A stretch of DNA of 64,000 nt from Devosia geojensis (GCF_000969415.1 NZ_JZEX01000097.1:1-64000); one strand, 5' to 3'; positions 8,949 through 20,732 are shown, counted from the first letter of the stretch. Notes: generated by a model from the sequence alone, not told the origin. Program-made: numbers and translations.

Positions 8949-10451
8949 ATGAAAACGTCACGCATTCTCAGCGGCATCGCCGCAATCGCGCTGCTGACAT
9001 CGACCAGCATCGTACCGGTCGGTCCGTTCGCCGTCACGACCGTCCAGGCCCAGACGGCCGAAGTCAGCTTCAACCTGTTCTTCGAGGAGCTCCAGCCGCA
9101 CGGCATCTGGGTGCGGCACCCGCAATACCGCTATGTCTGGTGTCCGACCGAGGTCAACGCCGGCTGGCGGCCATATACCGTCGGCCGCTGGCTCTATCTG
9201 GCCGATAGAGGCTGGTATTTCGCGTCCGACGAGCCCTTCGCCTGGGCCACCTACCACTACGGCCGCTGGTTCGACGATGACGGATTGGGCTGGTGCTGGG
9301 TGCCGGGCACGCACTGGGCGCCGGCATGGGTGAGCTGGCGGCGCAGCGACGACTATATCGGCTGGGCACCGCTTCCGCCCGAAGACGACGGTTTCGTCGT
9401 CACCATCGAGGTATCGGTCGAGGATCCGCCCGAGCCGGCCTGGATCTTCGTGCCCGTAACGCGGTTCGTCGAGCCCGATCTCAGCGTCTCGGTCGTCTTC
9501 GGCACCGAGGAGCCCGATCTCTTCACCAGGACCGAGCTTGTCGGGCCGGTGTTCGTTGAGAACAACGTCGTCGTCAACAACATCATCGATATCGACTTCG
9601 TCGAGCAGACGACCGGTCAGGAGGTGATCGCTTACCAGATCGAGGAAACGAGCGAGCCGACGACCGCGACCGTTTCGACGGAAACCGATACCATTCAGGT
9701 GTTCGCGGCCGAGATTCCCGAGCCCGAGGAGACCGTCGAGCCGCCCGAGGCGGTGGAGCCCGAGCAGGCGGCCGAGGAGGTGATAACCAACCAGCAGGAG
9801 CCGGCCGCCGAGGGCGAGGAGGCAACCCCTGACGCCGAGGCTCCGGCGCCCGAGGACCAGCCGCCTGCGGTGCAGGAAGGCGAGGAAGCCGCTCCAGCGC
9901 CGCAAGGCGAGACCCAGGACGGCGCCGAACCGCCCGCCACCGGGGAAGCCCCCGCCGAAGAGGGAGCCCAGCCTGAAGCACAGGAGGAAGGCGAGGAAGC
10001 CGCTCCAGCCTCCCCGGCCGCGCCTGCAGAGCAGCAGGAGTGTGCCCCCGAAACCATGGTGGACGGCGCCTGCCCGCCGGAAGGCCAGGAGCAGGAGCCT
10101 GCCCCAGCTGAACAACCTGCCCCAGCCGAGGAACCCGCTCCAGCCGAACAGCCTGCTCCGGTTGAAGAACCTGCTCCAGCTGAAGAACCCACTCCTGCCG
10201 AGCAACCGGCCCAGGCTCCTGCAGAGCAACCGGTCCCAGCGCCTACCGAGGAACCGGCGGCTCAGCCAGCCGAACCGCCTGCCGAACCTGAAGCGGCGCC
10301 GCAGAAATCTGCACCGGCGGCTCCAGAGGAGTTGCCCTGCCCGCCCGAGACCATGATCGACGGCGCCTGCCCGCCCGCTCCAGGTGAAGGCGGCCAGGCG
10401 CCCGCAGAGGCCCCCGCCGAAGCGCCTGCCGAGGCACCGCCTGCCCAATAA
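8949..10451 (+). CDS. Exported DUF6600-family protein with long Pro/Glu-rich repetitive tail
   Basis: A 500-residue protein with a signal peptide (MKTSRILSG, hydrophobic core, cleavage near VQAQ). Residues about 40-150 are a Trp/Tyr-rich DUF6600 module (WRPYTVGRW, YHYGRWFDDDGLGW, YIGWAPLPP), a family found in exported proteins of unknown role. Residues about 250-500 are low complexity, dominated by Ala, Pro, Glu and Gln in PAPAEE/PAPAEQ units. The tail contains two copies of a CxPETMxDGxCPP element, about 345-360 and near the end. The start has AGGAAAAG directly upstream. The tail suggests a flexible spacer in the periplasm or surface, with possible Cys-mediated links; this is inference. Confidence 0.82.
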   Translation: MKTSRILSGIAAIALLTSTSIVPVGPFAVTTVQAQTAEVSFNLFFEELQPHGIWVRHPQYRYVWCPTEVNAGWRPYTVGRWLYLADRGWYFASDEPFAWATYHYGRWFDDDGLGWCWVPGTHWAPAWVSWRRSDDYIGWAPLPPEDDGFVVTIEVSVEDPPEPAWIFVPVTRFVEPDLSVSVVFGTEEPDLFTRTELVGPVFVENNVVVNNIIDIDFVEQTTGQEVIAYQIEETSEPTTATVSTETDTIQVFAAEIPEPEETVEPPEAVEPEQAAEEVITNQQEPAAEGEEATPDAEAPAPEDQPPAVQEGEEAAPAPQGETQDGAEPPATGEAPAEEGAQPEAQEEGEEAAPASPAAPAEQQECAPETMVDGACPPEGQEQEPAPAEQPAPAEEPAPAEQPAPVEEPAPAEEPTPAEQPAQAPAEQPVPAPTEEPAAQPAEPPAEPEAAPQKSAPAAPEELPCPPETMIDGACPPAPGEGGQAPAEAPAEAPAEAPPAQ

Positions 10452-10470
10452 GTCGGGCGCAAATCAAAAA

Positions 10471-10496
10471 GGGGGTACCCGCATGCGGGTACCCCC
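10471..10496. terminator. Bidirectional Rho-independent terminator
   Basis: A perfect 13-base inverted repeat (left arm GGGGGTACCCGCA) with no loop bases is flanked by an A-run on the left and TTCATTTT on the right. It lies between the 3' ends of the convergent DUF6600 gene and gyrA, so it can stop transcription from both sides. Confidence 0.85.
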
Positions 10497-10539
10497 TTCA
10501 TTTTGGACATAACTATCAAGGAGAGCAAATCGGAGTGCG

Positions 10540-13287
10540 TTACTCCACCACGCCTTCGTCGCCCTGCCCGGTGTCCCCGTTCTCGTCCTCTTCGCCTTCG
10601 GCCTCGCTGATTCGCTCGACCGAGACGACTTTCTCGTCCTCGGCTGTATCGAAGACAATGACGCCCTGGCTGCCGCGCGAGACGATGCGGATGGGCTTGT
10701 CGCCGCCGACCGGCAGGCGGATGGTCTGCCCGCCGTCGCTGATCAGCATGATCTGGTCGTCCTCGCTGACCGGGAAGGAAGCAACGAGGCTGCCGTTGCG
10801 CTTGTTGACGGCCATGGCGACGATGCCTTTGCCGCCGCGCCCAGTGATCCGGTACTCGTGGCTGGAGGTGCGCTTGCCGTAGCCGTTCTCCGAGACGGTG
10901 AGGATGAACTGCTCTATGGCGCTCATCTGCGCGTAGCGCTCCTGGTCGAGCGCGCCGGCAACGACATCGGCCTCGTCGGTGCCGTTCTCTTCGGCCTCTT
11001 CCTCGCCGCGCACGGCACGGCTCATCTTGAGGTAGGCGGCGCGCTCCTCGGCGCTCGCGTCCGAGTGGTTGATGACGGCCATGGAGATGACCCGGTCGCC
11101 TTCGGCGAGCGCAATGCCGCGCACGCCCATGGAGTCGCGGCCCTTGAAGACGCGCACCTCCTCGAGCGGGAAGCGGATCGCCTGTCCGAGCGCGGTGGTC
11201 AGCAGCACGTCGTCGTTGGCCGTCGCCGTCTCGACGCCGACGATCGCCTCGCCCTCGTCGAGCTTCATGGCGATCTTGCCGTTCTGCCGGACCTCGACGA
11301 AATCGGCGAGCGAATTGCGCCGCACGGTGCCGCGGGTCGTCGCGAACATGATGTAAAGGTCGGCCCAGGTCGTCTCGTCCTCGGGCAGCGGCATGATCGA
11401 GGTGATGCGCTCGCCCTGCTCGAGCGGCAGGATGTTGATCAGCGCCTTGCCGCGCGCATTGGCCGCCGAAAGCGGCAGGCGCCAGACCTTGAGCTTGTAG
11501 GCGATGCCGCGCGAGGTGAAGAACAGCACTGGCGTATGCGTGTTGGCGACGAACAGGCGCGAGACGAAATCCTCCTCGCGCGTCGCCATGCCGGTGCGAC
11601 CCTTGCCGCCGCGGTTCTGCGCCCGATAGGCTGAGAGCGGCACGCGCTTGATGTAGCCGCCATGGGTGACGGTCACCACCATATCCTCGCGCGCGATGAG
11701 GTCCTCGTCCTCGAAGTCGGCGGCGCTGTCGCTGATCTCGGTGCGGCGCGGCGAGCCGTACTGCTCCTTGATCTCGGTGAGTTCTGTGCGGATGATGTCG
11801 ATCACGCGCTGACGCGAGCGCAGGATAGCGAGGTACTCCTCGATCTCGGCGCCGAGCCCGTTGAGCTCGTCGCCGATCTCGTCGCGCCCGAGCGCGGTGA
11901 GGCGCGCGAGGCGCAGCTCGAGGATCGCCCGCGCCTGCTCCTCGGAGAGGTTGAAGGTGCCGTCGTCGTTGATGCGGTGGCGCGGATCGTCGATGAGCGC
12001 GATCAGCGGCGCGACGTCCGCCGCCGGCCAGTTGCGCGTCATCAGCGTCTCGCGGGCCGAGGCGGGATCCGGCGCCGTGCGGATCACGTGGATGACGTCG
12101 TCGATATTGGCGACGGCGACCGCGAGGCCCACCAGCACGTGCGCGCGGTCGCGCGCCTTGTTGAGGAGGAACCGCGCCCGACGCGTCACCACCTGCTCGC
12201 GGAAATCGATGAAGGCGGTGAGGATCTGCTTCAGGCCCATCAGCTCGGGCTTGCCGCCGTTGAGCGCCACGAAATTGCAGCCGAACGAGGACTGCAGCGG
12301 CGTGAAGCGGTAGAGCTGGTTGAGCACCACGTCCGGCACGGCGTCGCGCTTGATCTCGACGACGACGCGCATGCCTGAGCGATCGGATTCGTCGCGCAGG
12401 TCCGCGATCCCCTCGATGCGCTTCTCGCGCACCAGCTCGGCGATCCGCTCGACCATCACCTTCTTGTTCACCTGATACGGGATCTCGGTGATGATGATCG
12501 CCTCGCGCTCCTTGCGCACCTCCTCGATGGCGACGCGCCCGCGGATGAGGATGGAGCCGCGCCCGGTCTCGTAGGCCTGGCGGATGCCCGAGCGCCCGAG
12601 GATGACGGCCGCCGTCGGGAAGTCCGGCCCCGGCAGCACCTCCATCAGCTCCTCGATCGTCACCTCGGGCCTGTCGAGCATGAGAAGCGTGGCGTCGATC
12701 ACTTCGGCAAGATTGTGGGTCGGCACATTGGTCGCCATGCCGACCGCGATGCCCCCGCCCCCGTTGACGAGCAGGTTGGGGAAGCGCGCCGGCAGCGCCA
12801 CCGGCTCCTTCTCGGAGCCGTCATAGTTGTCCTTGAAGTCGACCGTATCCTTGTCGAGATCGTCGAGCAGCGCGCCGGTCAAGCGTTCCATGCGCACTTC
12901 CGTGTAACGCATGGCCGCCGGCTCGTCGCCGTCGACCGAGCCGAAATTGCCCTGTCCGTCGATCAGCGTCTGGCCCATGGAGAACTGCTGGGCCATGCGC
13001 ACCAATGCGTAGTAGATCGATGCGTCGCCATGCGGATGGTACTTACCGATCACGTCGCCGACCACGCGCGCCGACTTGCGGTAAGGCTTGTTCCACTCGT
13101 AGCCGTTCTCGTTCATCGAAAAGAGAATACGCCGATGCACGGGCTTCAGCCCGTCGCGCACGTCCGGCAAAGCCCGGCTCACGATCACGCTCATGGCATA
13201 ATCGAGATAGGACTTGCGCATCTCATCGGTGATTGAAATCGGGGCGATGTCGGAGGACGGCATCGCGTTGTCTGGCGTATCGGTCAC
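10540..13287 (-). CDS. gyrA: DNA gyrase subunit A
   Basis: The 915-residue breakage-reunion subunit introduces negative supercoils together with GyrB. The N-terminal core has RALPDVRDGLKPVHRR, the catalytic Tyr in AAMRYTE, and a C-terminal beta-pinwheel with GyrA box QNRGGKG, which argues for GyrA rather than ParC. The quinolone-determining region reads KYHPHGDASIYYALV. In E. coli numbering position 83 is Ala (common in Hyphomicrobiales) and position 87 is Tyr instead of Asp (codon 13011-13009). Substitution of Asp87 by Tyr is a known quinolone-resistance change in enterobacteria. The gene is monocistronic and ends at a strong shared terminator. Confidence 0.97.
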   Translation of the reverse strand: MTDTPDNAMPSSDIAPISITDEMRKSYLDYAMSVIVSRALPDVRDGLKPVHRRILFSMNENGYEWNKPYRKSARVVGDVIGKYHPHGDASIYYALVRMAQQFSMGQTLIDGQGNFGSVDGDEPAAMRYTEVRMERLTGALLDDLDKDTVDFKDNYDGSEKEPVALPARFPNLLVNGGGGIAVGMATNVPTHNLAEVIDATLLMLDRPEVTIEELMEVLPGPDFPTAAVILGRSGIRQAYETGRGSILIRGRVAIEEVRKEREAIIITEIPYQVNKKVMVERIAELVREKRIEGIADLRDESDRSGMRVVVEIKRDAVPDVVLNQLYRFTPLQSSFGCNFVALNGGKPELMGLKQILTAFIDFREQVVTRRARFLLNKARDRAHVLVGLAVAVANIDDVIHVIRTAPDPASARETLMTRNWPAADVAPLIALIDDPRHRINDDGTFNLSEEQARAILELRLARLTALGRDEIGDELNGLGAEIEEYLAILRSRQRVIDIIRTELTEIKEQYGSPRRTEISDSAADFEDEDLIAREDMVVTVTHGGYIKRVPLSAYRAQNRGGKGRTGMATREEDFVSRLFVANTHTPVLFFTSRGIAYKLKVWRLPLSAANARGKALINILPLEQGERITSIMPLPEDETTWADLYIMFATTRGTVRRNSLADFVEVRQNGKIAMKLDEGEAIVGVETATANDDVLLTTALGQAIRFPLEEVRVFKGRDSMGVRGIALAEGDRVISMAVINHSDASAEERAAYLKMSRAVRGEEEAEENGTDEADVVAGALDQERYAQMSAIEQFILTVSENGYGKRTSSHEYRITGRGGKGIVAMAVNKRNGSLVASFPVSEDDQIMLISDGGQTIRLPVGGDKPIRIVSRGSQGVIVFDTAEDEKVVSVERISEAEGEEDENGDTGQGDEGVVE

Positions 13288-13463
13288 TCGGTGATTCTTG
13301 TCCGTTCGTGGTGCCCTATAGATAGGCGATCTCAGGCAAAATTGCTAATTCTGCGGCGCGTATCCTGTGGAGAGGCGCCGCCGGCGCAGCGCCGCAGAAC
13401 GGCACGACGAACACCCACGTGGCATCGAGGTCCGCCCATCGGCCACCGGGGCGCCGCCGACGC

Positions 13464-13877
13464 TCAAGCCGCCTCCGCTCCATCGAACTGCGCCCGCGCC
13501 TCGTCGATCCGGGCGTGATTGGCGTTGGCCCACTCGATCAGATGCCCGAAGGGCAGGACCAGCGATTTGCCGAGCTCGGTCAGCGCATACTCGACCGATG
13601 GCGGCTTGGTGGGAAACACGGTGCGCATGACCAGCCCGTCGCGCTCCAGCTGGCGCAGGGTCTGGGTCAGCATCTTCTGAGAAATATCCGGAACTTCCCG
13701 CCGCAACTGATTGAATCGCATCGGCTTCATGGCAAGATACATGATCAGCAGCATGCTCCACTTGTCGCTAATCTTGTCGAGAACGCCGCGCACGGGACAA
13801 CCAATCAGGGGCACCGACATCGTCGTGCCCGCGCGCCAGGCGTCCATCACCGCATCCCAATCCATCCGTTCGCTCAC
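13464..13877 (-). CDS. HxlR-family winged-helix transcriptional regulator
   Basis: A 137-residue MarR-like regulator of the HxlR family. The signature is [18 protein letters not shown] (about residues 27-44), followed by the recognition-helix region [30 protein letters not shown]. The Cys in CPVR is the one used for redox or quinone sensing by relatives such as YodB and QorR; whether it senses here is inference. It diverges from a quinone-oxidoreductase-like gene across 168 bases, the classic regulator/target arrangement. Confidence 0.92.
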   Translation of the reverse strand: MSERMDWDAVMDAWRAGTTMSVPLIGCPVRGVLDKISDKWSMLLIMYLAMKPMRFNQLRREVPDISQKMLTQTLRQLERDGLVMRTVFPTKPPSVEYALTELGKSLVLPFGHLIEWANANHARIDEARAQFDGAEAA

Positions 13878-14045
13878 AAGTCACCTCCGGGTGCCCTTAT
13901 GCGGCGAAAGTGCCTCCTTTCGCCACCAAATCCGTGTCTCTATATGGCAGTCTCCATTCGATACTTACTCTCTTGCAGAGTGTTTCTCAAGAGCGGGTAC
14001 CGATGGGCACGCGGCATCATCCGCCGCAGAACTCAGGAGACAAGA
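13878..14045. promoter_or_regulatory. Shared divergent control region of hxlR-like and NmrA-like genes
   Basis: This 168-base region carries both start-side signals. A short inverted repeat, ACTCT-CTTGC-AGAGT at 13967-13981, lies between the two genes and could be an HxlR operator; its arms are only five bases so this is weak. A good ribosome site (AGGAGACAAG) sits just before the plus-strand start. Confidence 0.35.
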
Positions 14046-14927
14046 ATGAACGATTTCCGCAACAGCAACCTGCTCGTGACCGGCGCCTCCGGCCATCTCG
14101 GTCGCCTTGTCGTCGAGGAGCTCCTCGCCCGCGGCGCCACCCGCGTCGTCGCCGGCACCCGCTCGCCCGACAAGCTCGCCGACCTGGCCGCCCGCGGCGT
14201 CGAGGTGCGCAAGCTCGACTTCGCCGACGCGGCAAGCCTCGCGGCCGGCTTCGCCGGCATCGAGCGCGCCCTCATCATCTCGACCGATGCGGTGGGCGTA
14301 CGCGCCGAGCAGCAGGCTGCCGCCATCGATGCGGGCGAGGCCGCGGGCGTGCGGCACTTCGTCTACACCTCTGCTCCCGCCGCCAGCCCTAACCCCGGCA
14401 GCTTCGTGCGCAACGACCACTTCGCGACGGAACTCCGCCTCTATCGCGGCAACACGGACTGGACGATCCTGCGCAACCACATCTATGCCGAGATCGCGCT
14501 GATGGGCGCGGGGCCGGCCATCGCGTCCGGCCAGTTGTTCGATGCCACCAATGGCGAGGGCCGCAGCTACGTCACCCGGACCGACGCCGCCCGCGCGGCC
14601 GCCGGCGCACTGCTGACCGCGACCGGCAAGCAGGTCCTCGACGTCACCGGTCCGGCGGCCGTGACGCAGGAGGAGGTCGCCGACCTCTTCTCGCGGGTCT
14701 CCGGCAAGCCGGTGACCCGCATCGGCCTGGCGCCCGCCGGCCTGCGCGCCGGCATGATTTCGGCCGGCGTTCCGGAGTTCATGGCCGACGTGATGGTCAG
14801 CTTCGACGTCGACGCCGCCCAGGGTTACCACGCCATCGTCACCGACGTCGTCGAGCAGCTCTCCGGCCGCAAGCCGCAGTCCCTCGAGAGCTTCCTCGAG
14901 GCCAATCGTACCGTGCTCGCCGGCTGA
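14046..14927 (+). CDS. NmrA/QOR2-like NAD(P)-dependent oxidoreductase
   Basis: A 293-residue atypical short-chain dehydrogenase of the NmrA/quinone oxidoreductase 2 group. The dinucleotide-binding motif is VTGASGHLGRLVVEELLARG; then AGTRSPDKL, FVYTSAPAASPNPGSFVRNDHFATE and TILRNHIYAE match QOR2 proteins. It probably reduces quinones or other electrophiles with NADPH. The divergent HxlR regulator supports a quinone-stress role, as with QorR/QorB-type pairs. The start follows AGGAGACAAG; a longer in-frame reading back through the regulator was rejected. Confidence 0.88.
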   Translation: MNDFRNSNLLVTGASGHLGRLVVEELLARGATRVVAGTRSPDKLADLAARGVEVRKLDFADAASLAAGFAGIERALIISTDAVGVRAEQQAAAIDAGEAAGVRHFVYTSAPAASPNPGSFVRNDHFATELRLYRGNTDWTILRNHIYAEIALMGAGPAIASGQLFDATNGEGRSYVTRTDAARAAAGALLTATGKQVLDVTGPAAVTQEEVADLFSRVSGKPVTRIGLAPAGLRAGMISAGVPEFMADVMVSFDVDAAQGYHAIVTDVVEQLSGRKPQSLESFLEANRTVLAG

Positions 14928-15044
14928 CGACGGACAACCGGCGCGGCGTTCACGAAACGCCGAGCCGGTCTATGTCCGGATGGTTCGAGTCTGCTATCAG
15001 AAGCGGAATCGAACGGGCGCAGCGCCCCCGCCGGAGACGCATCG

Positions 15045-15560
15045 ATGAGTTTGACCCGTTTCTTGTCGCGCATCGTCGCCTGCGTCGGGCTGGCGGTTTC
15101 CGCGGCGGGTCCCGCCCTCGCTGCCCCCGAGGACATAGCGCTCCTGCACTCCTATCTCGGCAACTGGCGCGGCCAGGGCACGCTCCACGGCGCGCGCTCG
15201 CACCGGGTGGATTGCCACATGACCGTCAAGCGCGGCAACGCCGACAAGATCAACTATTCGGGCCGCTGCGCCTTTGCCGGCGCGAACCTCTCGCTCAACG
15301 GCACTCTCGCCTATATCGACGCGCTCGAGCGCTACGAGGCCGCCATGACCACCAACGCCGCCTTCAGCGGCATCGCCATCGGCCAGAAGCGCGGCAACGG
15401 CGTGGTGTTCAACCTGCACGAGCGCGAGCGCTCCGAGGGCAAGGACCTGACCATCACCGCCCGCATCGTCCTCGCCGACGGCAGGATCACCGTCGAGTTC
15501 AACGCCATCTTCGACGAAACCGGCGAAAGCCTCTACGCGGCCGTCCCGTTCTCGAGGTAG
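15045..15560 (+). CDS. Conserved exported protein of unknown function
   Basis: A 171-residue protein with a clear signal peptide (MSLTRFLSRIVACVGLAVSA, cleavage after ALAA). The mature part contains SYLGNWRGQGTL, NADKINYSGRCAF and alternating hydrophobic strands suggesting a small beta-barrel, lipocalin-like fold. I recognise this as a Hyphomicrobiales conserved hypothetical type but know no function. Two Cys (in VDCHMTV and SGRCAF) might form a disulfide. It is monocistronic, followed by a family 1 repeat. Confidence 0.75.
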   Translation: MSLTRFLSRIVACVGLAVSAAGPALAAPEDIALLHSYLGNWRGQGTLHGARSHRVDCHMTVKRGNADKINYSGRCAFAGANLSLNGTLAYIDALERYEAAMTTNAAFSGIAIGQKRGNGVVFNLHERERSEGKDLTITARIVLADGRITVEFNAIFDETGESLYAAVPFSR

Positions 15561-15569
15561 GAAAGCCAA

Positions 15570-15658
15570 GTCATCGCGCGAAAGCGGGCACCTCTGCTTG
15601 TGGCGCTTGTGGCGTGCACGCTAACGGAGGTCCCCGCTTTCGCGGGGATGACCCAGGG
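15570..15658. repeat. Dispersed palindromic repeat, family 1 (copy 2)
   Basis: The left arm is degenerate (TCATCGCGCGAAAGCGGGCA) and the right arm is canonical (CCCCGCTTTCGCGGGGATGA then CCCAGG). It lies between the ends of the convergent exported-protein gene and ssb. Confidence 0.85.
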
Positions 15659-15722
15659 GTTCAGCTCAAGAGCGGACAAACCGGATTACCCGCGCGGGGT
15701 CGATCCGATCACCAATGCATCA

Positions 15723-16214
15723 TCAGAACGGAATATCGTCGTCCATCCCGCCCGGCTCGAACGCCGGGGCGTTGGCTGCCGGGCGTCGCGCGCCGCCGCC
15801 TTCGGGGCGACCGCCCTGGAATCCGCCCGACTGGTAGCCGCCGCCGGCGCCCTCACCCTCGCCGCGCCCGTCGAGGAGCGTCAACGCCGAGTTGAAGCCC
15901 TGCAGCACGACTTCGGTCGAGTACTTGTCCTGCCCGCTCTGGTCCTGCCACTTGCGGGTCTGGAGCTGTCCCTCGAGATAGACCTTCGAGCCCTTGCGCA
16001 GATACTGCTCGGCCACGCGCGCCAGGCCTTCCGAGAAGATCACCACCCGGTGCCATTCGGTGCGCTCGCGCTGCTCGCCCGAATTGCGGTCCTTCCAGCG
16101 CTCGGAGGTCGCGACCGAGAGATTCACCACCTTGCCGCCGCTCGGCAGGGTGCGCACGTCGGGGTCCGCGCCGAGATTGCCGACCAGGATGACTTTGTTG
16201 ACGCTGCCTGCCAT
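15723..16214 (-). CDS. ssb: Single-stranded DNA-binding protein
   Basis: SSB coats single-stranded DNA in replication, recombination and repair. The 163-residue protein has the N-terminal OB fold ([53 protein letters not shown]), a Gly-rich flexible linker (about residues 118-145) and the acidic protein-interaction tip ending DDDIPF. It diverges from uvrA across 669 bases containing two SOS boxes, so damage induction by LexA is likely. Confidence 0.97.
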   Translation of the reverse strand: MAGSVNKVILVGNLGADPDVRTLPSGGKVVNLSVATSERWKDRNSGEQRERTEWHRVVIFSEGLARVAEQYLRKGSKVYLEGQLQTRKWQDQSGQDKYSTEVVLQGFNSALTLLDGRGEGEGAGGGYQSGGFQGGRPEGGGARRPAANAPAFEPGGMDDDIPF

Positions 16215-16330
16215 GGCGAATTCCTTCCTTGACGTCGTGTGCGGGTCCGCCCGCTTTGGGCACGCACCTTAATCGCTTGGCGTCCCCGCGCCCAAGCTTT
16301 CCGTACGCTGCCCACATCTATTGTGAACTT

Positions 16331-16345
16331 GTTCTCTATATGTTC
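16331..16345 (+). promoter_or_regulatory. SOS box (LexA operator), ssb-proximal
   Basis: The sequence GTTCTCTATATGTTC is an exact GTTC-N7-GTTC direct repeat, the LexA operator of alphaproteobacteria. It lies 117 bases upstream of the ssb start and in the ssb-uvrA divergent region, so it probably serves ssb, possibly both. Confidence 0.82.
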
Positions 16346-16474
16346 TAATGGCAGGGGAGTGTCAAGCCGAGGTTGCGCAGTGAGCACAGCGCTTCCCCAC
16401 CTCCCACTGTCACCGGCGAGAACCGGGCCCAGTACACAGACCGGAGGACGATGCACCAAGATCACCTCCACCGC

Positions 16475-16562
16475 CGGGTCATCCCCGCGGAAGCGGGGAC
16501 CTTCGTTTCGGAATCGGCAGCGCAAAACAGAGGTTCCCGCTTCCTCGGGAATGACCCGGTGG
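16475..16562. repeat. Dispersed palindromic repeat, family 1 (copy 3)
   Basis: The left arm carries GTCATCCCCGCGGAAGCGGG and the right arm GGTTCCCGCTTCCTCGGGAA followed by TGACCCGGTGGG. It sits in the ssb-uvrA intergenic region between the two SOS boxes. The rest of this 669-base gap shows no gene that I can support. Confidence 0.85.
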
Positions 16563-16694
16563 GAGTGGTTGGGGTTGTGCGGGAGCGACGATTTCGGTGT
16601 GCACTGGTTCCCGGCTTTCGCCGGCGCTTCACCGCCCCTCCTCCGACGTTCACTGACAGATCCTGTCAGGAGACCCTTGACCCGAATCCGATTT

Positions 16695-16709
16695 GTTCCT
16701 TTTATGTTC
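16695..16709 (+). promoter_or_regulatory. SOS box (LexA operator), uvrA-proximal
   Basis: The sequence GTTCCTTTTATGTTC is a second exact GTTC-N7-GTTC repeat, 175 bases upstream of the uvrA start. It overlaps a possible -35 region (TTGTTC). Two intact boxes between ssb and uvrA make damage-inducible control of both genes very likely. Confidence 0.82.
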
Positions 16710-16883
16710 TTATGAGGTCTGCTAGCCTCGCGCTGATCGAGCTTCGGGACGACGGCCCGGCGCGCGAGCCTGCTTGCGGTGGCGGGTGGATGCGCCTATC
16801 TCTGGCGCTCTACCTCCCGAGCCAGACCCGACTTTCGATTGCGGCACTTCTCCGGCGCTGCCGGGCGCAATGAACATGGAACG

Positions 16884-19784
<2,901 letters not shown>

Positions 19785-19870
19785 GAGCTGACGGGGTCTT
19801 TCAGACCTTCCCACTTAAGGCCCATCGGGCACTTACCGCAGGCCCTCATAGGGGCACTAAACCGCCCCAT

Positions 19871-19964
19871 CCACCGGGTCATCCCCGCGAAAGCGGGAAC
19901 CTCTGTTCATCCCTACCGGCTCTGCAAACGGAGGTCCCCGCTTTCGCGGGGATGACCCGGTGGA
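19871..19964. repeat. Dispersed palindromic repeat, family 1 (copy 4, best formed)
   Basis: The outer arms pair fully: CCACCGGGTCATCCCCGCGA on the left and CGCGGGGATGACCCGGTGG on the right, around a variable centre of about 40 bases. It lies downstream of uvrA. The gap 19785-20152 holds this copy and otherwise nothing recognisable. Confidence 0.9.
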
Positions 19965-20152
19965 TGGTCGCAAGGTGCCACCCAAATCGCACGCCGGCAG
20001 CCTTTAGACTTTGGTCGCAGACCACCGTGAAGGGCGCATGAATTATGGCATGCGCCCATTGCATGTCGGGCTTGAGCTTTCCGCCATGGAATAGCGGACG
20101 GATTCGGCGCATGTGTTCGATCTGGTGCAACCCAAGAATGGGGGACGAAGCC

Positions 20153-20305
20153 ATGTTCGTCCGTGCAGTATGGCGCATCAAGCGCCTTGTCGACATCAAG
20201 CAGCAGCTGCGCGAGCTCGACGTCCCGACCACGCGTGACGCCGATCTCCTGGGGATTTCCGGCCCGGACTTCTCCAAGATGACGCGCGGCCTGTTCGATC
20301 GCTGA
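20153..20305 (+). CDS. DUF1127 small protein
   Basis: A 50-residue protein starting MFVRAVWRIKRLVDIKQQ. The pattern of Arg/Lys-rich helix, LRELD, then DLLGISGPDFSKM matches DUF1127 (YjiS-like) mini-proteins, common in alphaproteobacteria and linked in other species to phosphate, carbon and small-RNA turnover. A run GGGGGA lies about 10 bases upstream of this ATG, and another ATG five codons earlier is possible. A second DUF1127 gene lies 200 bases downstream. Confidence 0.7.
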   Translation: MFVRAVWRIKRLVDIKQQLRELDVPTTRDADLLGISGPDFSKMTRGLFDR

Positions 20306-20505
20306 AGCTCAACCCTTCTCAAGATCCGCCCGCGGCCGCGCCGCGACGCTCCGTCCATCGCCACACGCTTCGCCGTGGTGAACGAGAGCTGAACGGGCAC
20401 GGTTAAAGCCCTGCGATTCACGCATGGCTTGTTTGAGCTTTTCCCCACTGCTCATCTTTTCGGCTCGGACCTAAATATGCCTCGTAAACGAAAGGAGACT
20501 TCCAA

Positions 20506-20655
20506 ATGGGTATTCGCACTACGCTCCGTAAGTGGGCCGCCTACCAGCAGACCGTCCGCGAGCTCGCCTCGCTCGACAACCGTCAGCTCAGCGACCTGGG
20601 CATCTCGCGCGCCGATATCAATCGCATTGCCCGCGATCATGTTTCGTCGCTCTAA
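20506..20655 (+). CDS. DUF1127 small protein, canonical
   Basis: A 49-residue protein, MGIRTTLRKWAAYQQTVREL then ASLDNRQLSDLGISRADINRIA, a textbook DUF1127 sequence. AAAGGAG lies 8 bases before the ATG and a strong hairpin terminator follows, so it is a compact free-standing gene, probably abundantly expressed. Relatives in Agrobacterium and Rhodobacter affect metabolism and RNA maturation; its role here is unknown. Confidence 0.88.
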   Translation: MGIRTTLRKWAAYQQTVRELASLDNRQLSDLGISRADINRIARDHVSSL

Positions 20656-20690
20656 GACCCGGCCGCCGGCCGCTCCCACGAGCAAACACC

Positions 20691-20732
20691 GAACACCCGC
20701 TTTCCTCTGACGGAAGCGGGTGTTCTGTTTTT
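20691..20732 (+). terminator. Rho-independent terminator of the DUF1127 gene
   Basis: The stem GAACACCCGCTT pairs with AAGCGGGTGTTC at 20714-20725 and is followed by TGTTTTTA. It lies 36 bases after the DUF1127 stop. Confidence 0.88.

Noticed and set aside
8958..10448. 496-codon minus-strand frame opposite the DUF6600 gene
   Set aside because: Its Gly/Arg/Phe-rich repetition is the mirror of the Pro/Glu-rich tail; the plus frame has a signal peptide, family domain and ribosome site.
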